Assembly (NCBI GenBank): GCA_037954235.1
Contig: JBBMOA010000002.1
Location: 12,923,509-12,987,508 of the forward strand
DNA from: Aulostomus chinensis
Lineage: Eukaryota > Chordata > Actinopteri > Syngnathiformes > Aulostomidae
Length of the DNA: 64,000 nt
Direction: 5' to 3'
The notes under the pieces were generated by a model. It saw nothing but the letters and a program-made list of their open reading frames with translations. It made no database searches and was not told the origin of the DNA. Positions 23,799 through 36,892 of the stretch are shown piece after piece. A program made the position numbers and the translations under genes. How positions within the stretch are numbered: the first letter of the stretch is position 1; the number at the start of each line of letters is the position of its first letter.

Positions 23799-26700
23799 TC
23801 TTTTTTAGGAGCTGTAAATTGGTCCTGGTGCCAGGGACATTCCCATCACCAGAGAAAGCAACATGACACTGACTCATTTACCTCAAGGCCTTGGGCCGGG
23901 GGGGCTGTCATTGGTGGCCCCTCCAGCCTGCTGACCTCCCGTTTGGAAATGTGTCCACTCCATGAACAAATTCTGGACTCGTGGTGGTAAACACTGACCT
24001 TTACCCCTACATTACACGTTATTTAAGCTCCGTTAACAGTTAACAATGATCATGACAAAGCAACAGTTCACACACTTTCACATGTAGTTGCATACAACAC
24101 ATGAAAACTCCAGCTGGACCCGTGCGTGCATGCTCACACACAAATGTCTAATTTAGGCCTCCAAAATGACACAAAGTCAGTCAGTTCTTCAAAGTGTGTA
24201 AAAAACAGAGATGAGTCACGCAGTCAGACAGCTGCATCTGTCCTTCTCACAAAAAAACACAAATCTGGTTCACTTCCACCCCCCCGCTGCCCCTGCTTGC
24301 TGAGTCACCAGGCTGGTGTGTGATGCCTACAGATGGGCATGACGCATAGAGGCCATCCCTGCAGCAGTGGGTCAGCCCGGGCAGAGGGAGGCTGAGGGCA
24401 GCCGGTGCATCAAAGAAGGAGAGTGTCCTTGAGTTGAAGAGGACTCTGATGAGGGAGGAGTGAAAAGGGAGTGTTCTGTCTGGGCTTGACAGCTCAGCTG
24501 CAGATGCAGAGGCATTAGTTTAGTTAATGTCACCACAGATCAGGGTGAAGGCTGAAGACACAGAGGGAGGGGCAGAGCAGATGTGCTTTTGAAGCGCTCG
24601 CAGAAGAGTGTGTTCATGTGTGTGTGTGTGTTTGTGTTCGTCTAAGTCTCACTCAGGTGCTCTGGATTATTTCACTCTTTCATCTGTATTGTTGTTAGCT
24701 GTGACAGTGACTTGTTAAGTAATAATCTGCTCGATCAGCAAACACTGCAGTGATGCTGCTTTCTTCGTGAAGACCTGCAGCATCGTCGCGTCAACAAGCC
24801 TCTCCAAAAATACAATGCAAGCTCAAACCTAGAACCATCGCCTGTGACGTTTTCATTTATTTCCATTCCGACACATTCAGGAAACAATTTAAATGTCATC
24901 AAATGTGAAGAATTTCTCTTTTAATAACTTTAAGTATTCAGGTATCTTGTATTTTTGGAACAAACAGGCCGCAACTGGGTTGCCTTCAGATCTAACTCAA
25001 GCTAAAGTATAAATACATAAAAGGAAGCTCGGTTCATTCATATCATTTTTAAATCATGTAACATGGTTGCGTGGAGTCAATATAAATAGTTAGAGTTTTT
25101 TCTATTTTTTGCCAGCGTTATATCATCGTGGGTCTAAAGACAACAAACCTCAGAACCTTCTAGATCATACAGCCCCACAAGGCCAGTATGAGTTGTGAAG
25201 CTACGCTTGAGAAATGAATATAATACACAATAAATAATGCTCCTGAAATAGAGCTATGCAAAGAGAAACTTTGAAGATTAGAATAACTGTCAAGTGCATG
25301 ATTTAAATAAGAGTGTAAAAATAAGAAGCTAGACGTTTTGATATATTAGAATTAAGAAGTCAACAAAATTTGTTTTTTACATGTAAGCCAAATGGGAGTA
25401 AAATCAATAATATTTTAAAGAGTTTTCGAAATTCAAAAGGGTTTTTATAAATATAATCTTTTGTACAAAGAACAAAAAATATTCCACTGAATGGTCAAAA
25501 AGATTCTGTAAAAGAGCCATAACAGACTTGATTGAATCACCTTTTGAATATCACCAGAACACAAAATAATTTAAAATAGTCTAAAATATTTGTCATACAT
25601 TTCAGAGAATTCACTTCAAATTCAGTGCTGCCACCAACAGACTGATTTTGTCAGCCTGCCCACCTCAACACAACAACACGTCTTTGCATCTTGATAAGTT
25701 TCTTTTTTGAGTCATTCTGTGGTTTTCCAGTGTTATGCAACAGCTCAGCTTGTGAATTTTCAACCTGTTGAGATGCGTGTTCGTGTTTCCATTCACGTTA
25801 TGCTTTAACCGCAAATATCACAAGCAGCGACGTGTGCACATGACTGCAGCAGCACACACTAGCTCCAGTCTGTCCATTCAAGCACTATTTTTTTTCTCTC
25901 TCACACATGTTGGCGGCACAGAGCTTTCCAGAAAACCATTATGTTGATAACTTCAGGACTATTAGTCTTACTAATTTCAGGGTTCAGCAAACAACCTTAA
26001 AAGTGCTGCACTTAACACGCCATTATGTAGTAATCTTCTAACGTGAGCTGGAAGCAAAAAGGGAACATGGCAGGACCAGAGCTGCTATCTCTCACGGCAC
26101 AGGGAGCCCGCAGCTCTGATGCCAGCAACAACACTTTCCTCTACCTTTTCAAAGCAAATCTACTTTTGAACATCACACACGGAGCCAGTTAAGATGAAGG
26201 TTCCTTCCACTGCCCGTGGTCGAGACGTTCAGAGTCACACTCACATGTCAGTGAGCCTCTCTGCTCACAGCGTGCGCTACCTGCCTCTGTAAGGGAGCTT
26301 CTATAACGGTTTTTGGCTGCTCCTGGAGATATGTTCTATTTCAAGCTGACCCACCACTTAAATCTCTCTCAACTCCTTGGTAAAGGCTTTTGGTTCATGC
26401 CACCACCTTGTTGGACGACTACAATTTTTTTTTTTTTATAACAAAATAAACAAATTCCTGGGTAGCTATTATGAGCTCATCAACAGCAAAAAAGCAATCA
26501 TTTGCTGCCCGCTGGCTCTGTGTGACTGCCAGCTCATGAACCTTCTCTGCTCGTCCCCTGGATCTGATTCCCCTCCCTCCTTGATTTCTTACCACTTTGT
26601 AGTTTTCACAGGAGAAGCGGCTGTAGGTCCTGGCTGGCACCCTGAGACCGCCATATTCCGCCATGTGAGCCCTTCACCTGGATCAGGACAACTACCAGGG

Positions 26701-27911
26701 TGAGGGAGTGACGAGAGCGCTGCCTCATAGGAGTGAGTATATATAGCCGGCAACAGAGTCCCTCTCACACCTCCTGAGGAGCTCTGTCTCTCTGCTTGCT
26801 CGTCCTTACGAGCAGGACATGCTTTACCTCTCACGCCCCCTCAAAGTCTGGCCTCCCGACACTGACACTGTTTAACCTCTCTGAGTGTCACTCACTCCGC
26901 CTTAGTCACACACCCTGACTCACTTCTCTCCTAGATGTAGACAGACCACACATGACATTCACCTTTTTAGCGTTAAGCAAGTATGATACTAGATATATGT
27001 GTATTTAAAACAGTTTGATATTTTCCAGCTGCCACCACAGTGAGATCTTCTTTTCAGTTTTTTTTAACCCATCTGCAGTTTCTCCCGAGGAAAGACAATC
27101 GATAACAATAAAAACAAGATAAAAATCACCAAAGTCTATAACTCCTAATGATCTAAATGCTCTATCAGCTGGGAAGCTTTCTTCTTCTAAAATGATGTTT
27201 TCGGCTTTTTGGCCAGTTTTGATAGTCGTGTGTCCATTTGATTGTCAAGCAAACTTTAGAATTATTGCAAAAATTTAAAAAAAGACATGTCCATCAAGTG
27301 GTTTGGTGTGAATACACTAGTCTATGTCGTATATTCTAGTCAGTGGATGGCGGTATATGGGAACAGTAGGAGAAGAAGCTGGCACCTGCCAGCACATGAT
27401 GGAGATAGGAAATTACATTTGCAAAGTCAGAATTGTGCTTTCGTGTCCACTAGTATTTGACCTGTTGCATGCAGTTTGAAGGGGAAAAAGTTAGAGGAGG
27501 AAGATGCAGCAGAAACACTTGATCCATCACGAGTTAAAGATTTACTACATAAGAACTGATTCAAAAAAGGAGCTTTCATCTTCTGTTTCCAGCTTACACT
27601 CTTCTGAGAATGATTCACGCAAATGCTTAACATTTTGCCATAATTATTCCAATATTGACGTTTTTATCAACCTTTTTTTAATCTGTTGCTTCAAAATGCA
27701 CATCAAAATACGCTGATTTTTCACACAACAGAGACCCGTCTTCTCCATGGCCTCCAAACAATTGATGTCACCCAGAGAGAAAGTTCACAATCAACCGTGA
27801 GAGATGGAATGAACGGCAGAGATTTCACACCTGGATGTGACAGGGTTCCTCACATTGACTGACAGAACACACCTGGAGTTCTCAGACACACCTGGAGTTC
27901 TACACACACAT

Positions 27912-27912
27912 A

Positions 27913-27982
<70 letters not shown>
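27912..27982. repeat. Compound (CT)n-(CA)n microsatellite
   Basis: About 26 bp of CT followed by 44 bp of CA. Confidence 0.95.
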
Positions 27983-27984
<2 letters not shown>

Positions 27985-28807
27985 AAGATGAAAAACAGAG
28001 GAGGCCCTTCTTTGTGGGCTATCTAATGATTTAACCCAACTCGTGGTTTCCTGACTGCTGCATGTTTGTACACCAACAGCTGCCCACAACAGCACAGGCC
28101 TGAGGAAACAAAGCCAACTGTGGGGGTGGGAGCCTTATTCAGGGGGTTCACCTTCATGCCCTGGGTCTGATCAGGAGTAAATGTGAAAATGATTCACTCT
28201 TTCATTCCCCCCCAACATCCTGTTTAAAAAAGGTAAAAGAAATACTTGGCAGTTGGAGAGAAACGCGCGGATGCTGCTGCTGCGCTCCTGACCACGCTGC
28301 ACATGACACTGCTGGCAAGGCCTGAAATATCATCATTGTCATTTTTGTGGGAATGCTGGTAAACCCTGAACACACAAAGAACCCACTATGGCCCTGGATA
28401 TTGCAGATATGTAAACTAAAGTAATTCCTAACACAATACAGATTAAAACACGCACATAACCAGAACACAGATATCAGATGTTCATATTACAGCATGCACA
28501 CTTCTCCTTCGGCCTGATGTCAATAAGAATAATATCAACCACATTAATAAGTCCTCTTAGTGTTTGAGGGGTGAGGGTGACATGTGGCGTCACGTCCCCT
28601 CTGAGAGCAGATGGTTGGTGGGAGAATGATGGATTGACTGAAGCATAAGCCCAAACAATAATCTGGCAGGACGATGCAGGGAGGGGACGAAGCGGTGAGG
28701 AGGTGGGATGCTCTCTCACACACTCATGGGTGTGTGTTTCTTTTCAGTCTACAAATGCAGGAAACCTCCTCAGCTTTCATAAGCTGAGACTACTCGGCGC
28801 TCAGCAA

Positions 28808-28821
28808 GGACCAGAGGGCAG
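28808..28821 (+). promoter_or_regulatory. CTCF-like motif GGACCAGAGGGCAG
   Basis: This matches 12 of 14 positions of the CTCF core and lies in nav2 intron 1, in the same orientation as the other two sites. Confidence 0.22.
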
Positions 28822-29416
28822 ATGTCCCTGGTGTTTGTGAAATGACAACAGAGTCTGCTGCCGCCAGCTGCTGCATATGGAGCACGACTGACTACAGACA
28901 TGCGCTCCAAAACAGATATTTTCAATACTTCTTATGTAAATTATTTCATTTACTGTAAGTCATATTTCACATACTTCACTTCGTACTTCTGTAGTGTTAA
29001 AATCTATTTTTAATGGTCAGGAATGATGACCTTGGCTGTTGCTGGTGCTCAATTAACATCAGGACAGACATAAACAACGGACACACAGTAAGAAATGAAT
29101 ATTAGGTGTTCCTTATCTGTTGATTAACCAGGTAAACCAGTGGACCAGTTCCACATGTGCATCTCTTGCTGCCAGGGACAAGACACAGAAACTCAAGAAG
29201 ACGCTTGAGAAATAGAATTTGTGAGACGAGTGAGTGAGAGTGTGAGAAGTTAATTCAAAGTGACAGGAACATATAACAAACATTTCACTTCTTCTTTGTC
29301 TCTTTTCTTCATCAACCACTGCTGCTTCCTCTCTGCCCCCAGCCGGATGCACCGTGCGTGGGGTTTTGGTGTGTTTAAAGCTCTGGCAGCTACTATCCCC
29401 CCATTGCTCTCTGTCG

Positions 29417-29424
29417 TGTGTGCG

Positions 29425-29508
<84 letters not shown>
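29417..29508. repeat. (GC)n-(CA)n compound repeat, 92 bp
   Basis: GTGTGCGCGCGCGC runs into (CA)38. The whole tract is alternating pyrimidine-purine without a break, which favours left-handed Z-DNA. Confidence 0.96.
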
Positions 29509-29509
<1 letters not shown>

Positions 29510-30284
29510 CCCTCTCAAGTGGTTTTAGCCCGCAAAAGGCTGAAACAGGCCAGCTCTAAATAAGCCCTCATGTCACTGCCTGTTCTCTGTTTGGCACATG
29601 AAAGACATGTGGCTTTGTGAGGGACGGAGGCTATACAAGGCTCCTGCTAGACAAAACGACTTGGCCTGAGCGCTGCTGCTCTTAGAGTGGCCATCCATCA
29701 GAGAGCGTCATGTGTGGTTTTCTGCACATGTGATACATGGGCTGATTTGAAAATGATGCTGATGGATGGAAACGCTTCAACCTCAGAACATTTGAACCCA
29801 ACAGGGACTGTTTGGACAACACTTGTGCTCACCAGTTATTCTAAAATATTCTGAGACATGCAACCTGAAGCCATGATAACTATTACTATTACGTCATTTT
29901 TATTTCATATGTTATTTCCTTTTTTTATGTCTTGCAAGATTTGGAGATACGCTTCGCATTGCCCGATGCAATCTTTAACTGATCTAATCTTTTTCGCAAC
30001 TGTATGACGTTGTAACTGCATGTGCACTGGACATCATTCCCTCCATCTGGCTAAAGATACTGGTGCACTTACAGGGAGTCTGACGACTTACAACAGGTAC
30101 CAGTTACACCGCAGCGGAGACGATGTGTCCTTTAACTCCAACTTGTTCATCATGACTTGACAAGCTAAGCAGCAGCTGGTTTGACCCGTGTCAGTTTACA
30201 CCACTGCAACATTCCCTGAAACTGCTTTATCTTGTTGTGAATCTTCAGCGTAGGTCTTTCAGGCCTTTCTCCAAAAGAGTCTGC

Positions 30285-30297
30285 TGACCCCTGACCT
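30285..30297 (-). promoter_or_regulatory. DR1 nuclear-receptor motif in intron 1
   Basis: The plus strand reads TGACCCCTGACCT, giving AGGTCA-G-GGGTCA on the minus strand, with two intact half-sites and one-base spacing. It is a motif match only. Confidence 0.25.
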
Positions 30298-31311
30298 GCA
30301 GCGTCCATCACCTTGTAAGAACCTATTAGACTCTTCATTCCTGTCTGAACTACTGTTGTAACATTCGTGTGTTGTTTGTTTAGGTGACACCATTCGACTG
30401 CCCGGACCAATACATTTGCAGGTGTCCTCTCTGAACCACCAAATCAACCCACTGTCAAAAGTGAGTGTTGCCTGAAAAACATGGCAGACATTCTGGATCT
30501 GAATATAATGCGTCTGCAGATGCACAGTTCCTTGTGTTGCTTAAACATGCATTTTAGAGTGCTGTGCTGTTTCAAATGAGCTGTTAAGGATCATTAGGTT
30601 CCACTCACAAGCAAGGAAATGCAAACAATGCGTGTTTCCATCAGCTGGTTTGGGGCAAATAAAATAGGCTCACTAATGCTGCCAGCAGATGGTGGTAGAG
30701 GCAATGTTACACATGGCTGGAACACAGTCAAAGAAGAGTTGTCGTCGATCAAAAAAAATGAAGCAAGGCCTCAAGGATTTACCAGTAGTGAGGATCGTGC
30801 TTCAGTACCAGCTGGTGTTAGCCACGTTGTATAAGTGCAGAGACAAAGACAAAGTTTCAACATCCATAAAGACAACAACAGAGGAAACAGAACTCAAGAG
30901 ACCACAAAAGCTTTTATACCAGGTCAATTAATTCTTTTTTTTCAAATTTTGCTACTAACATCAACATTTCATAATGTGGAACCTCAAACCAAGCATCAAA
31001 ACACACTGATGGAAACACAACAACAGGCGTATCAGCTGTACGCCTCAAATAAACCAAGCACACCTCCATCTCGTCTTATTTTTGGTGCATGCTGGCATGT
31101 AACTGAGCCGACTTACACACATGTATCAAATGTTTTGATTTATGCTGCATGGGTCATGTGTTGACAGAGGGACCAGGACAATCAGATAATCAATAGACCT
31201 GGATTAGAGCAAAGAGGATTATAGACATCGACTGCACTTCATAAGAAAAAAAGGGAGGTCATTTTAATTTCTTGGTGTGTGCACATGCTCATGTGTGCAT
31301 GTGCTCGCTCT

Positions 31312-31315
<4 letters not shown>

Positions 31316-31380
<65 letters not shown>
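31316..31380. repeat. Compound (CT)n-(CA)n microsatellite
   Basis: CT repeat followed by CA repeat, preceded by CTCGCTCTCGCG. Confidence 0.95.
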
Positions 31381-31382
<2 letters not shown>

Positions 31383-31890
31383 ACCCTGTGGCCCGGCAGC
31401 CTCCTGTCAGCCACGCTGTGTGGAGGTTATGTGTAATTAAACTAGCCTTCTTATCAGCTCATCTCTAGACTAGTAATAACCTTCTCTGCCTCCATCTCCC
31501 CTTCCTCTAAGGGTTCACAGCAGCTCCAGATAAAAATCACAGTTGGAAGAAAGAGGGAGACATGGAGAACGACAGGGAAAAAAAAGAAATGGGGAGACGC
31601 GCCCGTCGGTGTGATGTGCCCATCGGGTGCTCATCGTAATAAAAGAATCTGATTTGCCTTCTCCCACTTTTATCACATACATGAGTTATTACAACGATTT
31701 TTCTCATTTATTTGCACCACATGACCTCTTTACACCTGACTCACTCGCTTTTTATCACTGTGCCCCAGATCCTGTTGAGTGTTTACACTTTTTTGTAGCA
31801 TCACACCTATTTCACGCTAACAGTGTGCAACATGGCAGAACCAATAACAGTCTTTTCTGATGACTGCATGGAAGAAGAATAAACAAGTGC

Positions 31891-31897
31891 ACGCACG

Positions 31898-31945
<48 letters not shown>
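31891..31945. repeat. (ACGC)n-(AC)n microsatellite
   Basis: Three ACGC units run into a pure AC array. Confidence 0.95.
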
Positions 31946-31948
<3 letters not shown>

Positions 31949-33050
31949 CCACACAAATACACAGCGGAACTCTAGATGAAGTCCTTGCTAAGCCTTTTTT
32001 AATTGTCCATGCAGACATCAAAGTGAAGCCTGTATCAGGTGAGGGGAAATTTGGGATGCATGCCTTCAGCACTTTTCTCTGATATTAAATAACTGTCACT
32101 AATCCATTGCGTGCCTGCAATCCAACACCACAGATACTGTTAGGCTTTGGCTGATGAGACAAGCATTTCAGCTGATACATAAATATACAATGAAACAAGA
32201 ATAAAAAGGGAGACATGTCCTAAAGCTGCAGAATCGGGACAGAAAGCTGGATAAAAATGTAAACACTATGAATGAAAATGCTGTCAACAATCACAAGAAA
32301 TGGCTGAAATATCCTCTGTAAACAAATTAATTTTAATGCATCCTGGTTTTGACTGTAAAAACCTAGAAGGTGTTCAGCCTACCAGTTTCATGGTAACGTT
32401 GTTCTGCTCCCAGCGACACAGCATCAAACTCATGTTGCAGCTCCCTTCAGAGACACCTGCCTCACATCAAGGAGGAGCGCTGGCTGGCCAGGCAGGCCCA
32501 AACATAGGCCATCAGAACTTGATCTCAAGCAGCGTGGACCCAACAAAGTTTAGTCGGAAAAATGTTAAAATCCACAGTGACGAAGACAGGAACCATGACA
32601 AGAAAAACAAAACTCAGTGCAACAAAAAAAGTGATCCAGGTAGCAGGTTGCAGTCCTGAATGAGTGCCCCTTGTGGAAGTGACAGAGCTGCTGCTCGCTC
32701 GAGCCCCGGCAGTTCTGTGTGTGCCTGGGAGGGGGAGAGAGCTCAGTGCCTCCAGCTTCTCTCCACCCACTCTGGGACATGGAGGAGGGAAAAAGAAACG
32801 CAGCAGGCGAAAGGCAAGGGGAGCCGTGCGGCCTCTGCTGCCGCTCCAACAGGGAGCCAAACCAAATGCATTGAGGAGGAGGAGGAGGAGTGGATCCCCA
32901 TTCCCCTCCATACTCCCCCCCCTTTCAAGGACACCCACGGCAACACATTGTGCTATTGCTCTTCAATGGACCATCGGTCATATGGGGAGGAGAAATAAAG
33001 AGAAAAGGACAGACCTCTTCACCTTCCACCACCCCTCCCCCGGCAGGCTA

Positions 33051-33083
33051 CCCCCCCCCCCCCACACACACACACACACACAC
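33051..33083. repeat. C13 tract joined to (CA)n
   Basis: Same arrangement as at 13062, a C run continuing into CA. Confidence 0.95.
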
Positions 33084-33448
33084 CATGCAAAAGTGATGAG
33101 AGAATAGGGATGAAGGGTGCAACTGTGATAACAGTGGAGGAACTAAATAGTGGGAAGCACTGAGCACAGAGGTCAAACCACACAGAACTCAACACCAACT
33201 GCCTCTTTTCTATTTATTATTTCTTTAACCAGTCCCTCTGCTGCATGTTAAAATGTCTTTTCCTTAACCAGAGCAGGAGCAGCCCGTCTCTGATCAGCCG
33301 TCACCCACAACACACCAGAGCAGCTGCATGTGTGTATTTATGTGCATGTGTACAGTGGGTTCATAACCTAAGTATTTATGTATGTGTGAGAGTGTGTGTG
33401 TATAACACAGCACAGGGCGCCCTCCTTTTGAGCATATTCCAACCCCCT

Positions 33449-33474
33449 GCGCGCGCGCACACACACACACACAC
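33449..33474. repeat. (GC)n-(AC)n tract
   Basis: GCGCGCGC continuing into AC, alternating throughout. Confidence 0.93.
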
Positions 33475-33867
33475 CCCGGCATCGACCACAAATTACAAGC
33501 TGAATTTGAATTTTGGGAAAGACCCAAGATTTACAGAAAGTTCCCACACTAGGGGGATGCTTGATCACTTCCAGCAGGCTCCATCGAAACGCTTCAAGCA
33601 TCGTGAAACAACAATCATACTGAAGCCATGTGCATGATACAAAGCAATGACCTGTGATATTCTCACAGACATTAATGTCTAGTTTTGCATCTATCCTGCC
33701 AAATACTGACACAGAGAAAAGATGCAGCTTATAGCTGTCTCATGATACTCACCGGCTGGGGGTAAATGATGCACTCAATTTGAAGCCAAAAATAAAAGAG
33801 CAGATATTTGCAGTTGAAAAAAAGCATCAGGAACCACGAGACCTAAACCATCATGGAATGTTCCCAC

Positions 33868-34385
33868 ATAGCATTTCAGCTAAATGCTAATGTCAGCATG
33901 CTGATGTGAACAGCGACAATGTTCACACGCTGATATATCAGGTAGAGTTTGACTGTCTTGGTTTAGCATGCTAGTGTGCTAACATTTTCTCATCAGCACT
34001 AAAAGGGAACAGCTGAGGTTGATGGGAGTGTTTTGACTTGATGATGATCTACGAGAGTTGAACGGGAGTCAGTTTCTGTACCCAACTTCAACCATCTGGT
34101 AAATGCTAAGAAACATTGATGTGTGTTTTGTCCTTCACGTTCACAGTTACAGAATCAACTCAGATATGAGGGTCGTCATCTTCGCACTGTTTACCTGAGC
34201 CATGTTTCACGCAAATTCGTCCACTAACTGGTGAGACATTTCTCATGCAGACTTAAGTCCCAGGGTCATCAAAGTCAGTGAGCGTGATCCTCTAAAGACC
34301 ATAAATGCATGTACAAAATGTCATTCAATAGTTTTGAGATATTTCCGTCTGGACCAACATGGCCACTCCTAAAGCCACAAAGTGG
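33868..34385 (+). repeat. Degenerate interspersed repeat common in spiny-rayed fish
   Basis: The segment has the recognisable order of a very common acanthomorph repeat. It begins with GCTAAATGCTAATGTCAGCA and TTAGCATGCTAGTGTGCTAA blocks, then ACAGCTGAGGTTGATGGGA. Its final part contains CATCAAAGTCAG, then TACAAAATGTCATTCAATAG, TTTTGAGATATTTC and GTCTGGACCAA. I recognise these blocks from memory; the element class is not clear to me. The copy is heavily mutated and carries an unrelated-looking middle part, so it is old. It lies in nav2 intron 1. Confidence 0.6.
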
Positions 34386-36878
34386 CAGAAAAGATTGCAT
34401 CCATGAGTGAAAAACAAACTGCAGATGGAAATAAAAACTATAAACATGCAGGTTACGTTTAAAAACTTTACTTTTTAATACTGCTGCGTGTGTAATGTCG
34501 TCTTCAATGATATCAGCCAACTGTACCGCTGAAGCATCCGTCCCCTGATAGTGCTAACCAGCATTGATTTAATGACTTGCGGCTACACAGGCAGAGAATA
34601 TGTCAGCGTTTAGGGCTTGTGTTTAACAGTTTTAGTACAGGCCTTCAACAAGCTCATTAAGTGCAGCCATGGTGAATAGGCGGAGTATGGTCCTTTCACA
34701 GTCCCAGATAAACCTCAGTGTTTTGAGGACAAAAAGGGGGGAAACTCTGGCATGGAGGGTCCTTTGTTTAGGAAGACCCCCACCTCTCGGGGAAGGCTGG
34801 TGTGATGATAAGTCGGGGTGGCTCTGCTGTCGGGCTGTTCTGTTCTGGGTGAGGGTAAAAGGGGAGTGTGTGTGTGCGGTGTGTATGCATATGTGTGTTG
34901 GGGGGGTTGTGGGACATATGGAGTCACTAAAGGCAGAGAGAGAGGAAAATAAAGGCACTGGACAGGGGTTCAGTGTGGAGATCATGGTACCCTAAGTACT
35001 TCATTTGTTTTATGTCACGCATTTAACTTCATTTTTATGACATTAATGTCAGTAGTAGGCACATGCTTATAAAGATGAAGTGCATTGCAGAACACATGCA
35101 ATTTTTCAACTCATTTCTCAAAATCTCCAACCAAAAGTAGTGCAGCCTCTGTGTTAAGTCTATTTAACATTGTTCTGGCTGGTATCTCATTTTCAAACTG
35201 TTCACAGCATTGAATAATCCCAGATGCCAACAATGCTTTATCCCCATGGTTACCAACTGTGAGAACATCCGCACTACAACATCCAATTTTTGTTCAAAAG
35301 CAGTGCCCTCTGAGATATCCAAACTCATTATCATCATCATCAATGGTAATTATCCTCTTTTTTACGCCAGCCGAGATGTGAATTTTTCAATCAGAATCAC
35401 GTGTTTTGTCTTGAGTATGTGGTATGAATCATGTTGTGGGGATATATCTGTCAGTGAGGGAACTTGTGAATGCATGTGTGAGATGGAGAGACCCGCTGTG
35501 TTTGGAATCACTCAGAAGCTCCAGGAATGACATATTTACAGCCCCACTATTGGAGGACACAGCATCGATCAGTAACACATGTGACAACTGAGTGAGTACG
35601 CAAATGCAGGGACAGTAGGATTCTAGTGATACTTCTGAATGACACTGGACATAAACTGTTGCCTGAGTGAATACCTGCAGACACGTGAGTGCTACCTTGA
35701 CTCAACAAGGTCAAAACAGCACCAGAACTGGGAGGCTGCATGTTAGCTGCTGCTGAGATAACGCCAGACCTCGGCAGCCAGGAGCATAGCTCAGACAATT
35801 AAATAAACGATATGATGTGATCTGCAGTCACTGTCTTCAAAGAAACAGCAAAAAGGGTCAATATTACACACTAGGTGTGTTTAAATTGGTGGGTCAGAAC
35901 CCCAGCGGAGGCAAATCCTTCAGCGAGGAGCCATGGTTGGGACACGGTCAAGTTCCTGTGATTTATGCTCTGGCAAACTGTTCAGTCATATTACGACTTA
36001 CATTGGAGTTTAAAAAAAAAAACACTTTTTGCTGCCATTAGTGGTTTTAACAACACTTTACATCAGGATGTTGCAACACAACATGTCCAAATGACAAGAA
36101 TGATTGAACACTACACAGGTTAACATAAAGCTCCGGCTGACTGAGAGCCATGTCAGCTCTCGCGTGTTCAGATTAGAGTTTCCACATACAGGAAAGGGAT
36201 TTTGGTCAAAGTGCAGTTTCTGAAATCTCCCCAGATGTGAAGCTGTGACTCCACATCTCAGCCAAGAAAATGGTGAGGGAAGATTTCACACAAGTGCGAT
36301 AAATCTGCAAAATAAAGAACTAGGTAGGACTTTTTTCATACTTGCACATTTTGGTTTCATTGTTGATTCTCACATTTTGTCATTCGCAGTATTTCTGTCT
36401 TTGATGTTCACTCTTGAAACACAAACACACTGTTTCCTGTCTACTGAGGGTCTCAACACTTTTTATGTAAGATGACAACAGTTGTTTTAATGCGCATCAC
36501 TCAGCATCGAATCACTTTTCTCAGGTGCTGTGTGCGCTACATGTCATCTGCCTGCATCAGTCTTAACTTTCTCTCCCTGTCCTTGGGTGCTTTCCAGTTC
36601 CATCCCTTGACTGTTGTTTCTACTTGTGATTTGTTGCTTCAGAACCTGGAGGATGTAGCTGAGCAGAGGACGTCACTGGCTCTCTGCTGGCTCCACAGAG
36701 GTCATGTTGTTGTACATCCAGTCTCTGAGCCATGGGTGACCCTGGGCACAGGTCTCTGGGGTGCGCTCAGCCCTGCTGACCTCTACCTCCTGGCCTCTCC
36801 TCCTTTCTCCACACCGCCTCCTGCTTCCAGACAGAGATGGAGCTGATTGTGTTAGTCTAACAGCCTCTGCAACCGGGC

Positions 36879-36892
36879 TCCCCAGAGGGCGC
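36879..36892 (+). promoter_or_regulatory. CTCF-like motif TCCCCAGAGGGCGC
   Basis: This matches the CTCF core at 12 of 14 positions, including the central AGRKGGC part. It has the same orientation as the site at 40045. Confidence 0.22.

Noticed and set aside
32525..32938. A 137-residue minus-strand open frame with a hydrophobic segment resembling a membrane helix.
   Set aside because: Comparable open frames occur in other frames of the same GC-richer patch. There is no known family match, no good start context, and the hydrophobic run derives from TTT/CTT-rich sequence.
34185..34200. Minus-strand ATGGCTCAG|GTAAAC with a good Kozak context and phase 0, tempting as a three-codon alternative first exon before IYTDW.
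   Set aside because: It lies inside the degenerate interspersed repeat at 33868-34385, so the arrangement is most likely accidental.
36472..36846. A 124-residue plus-strand open frame in nav2 intron 1.
   Set aside because: No recognisable domain, no splice context, and composition typical of chance open frames in stop-poor sequence.
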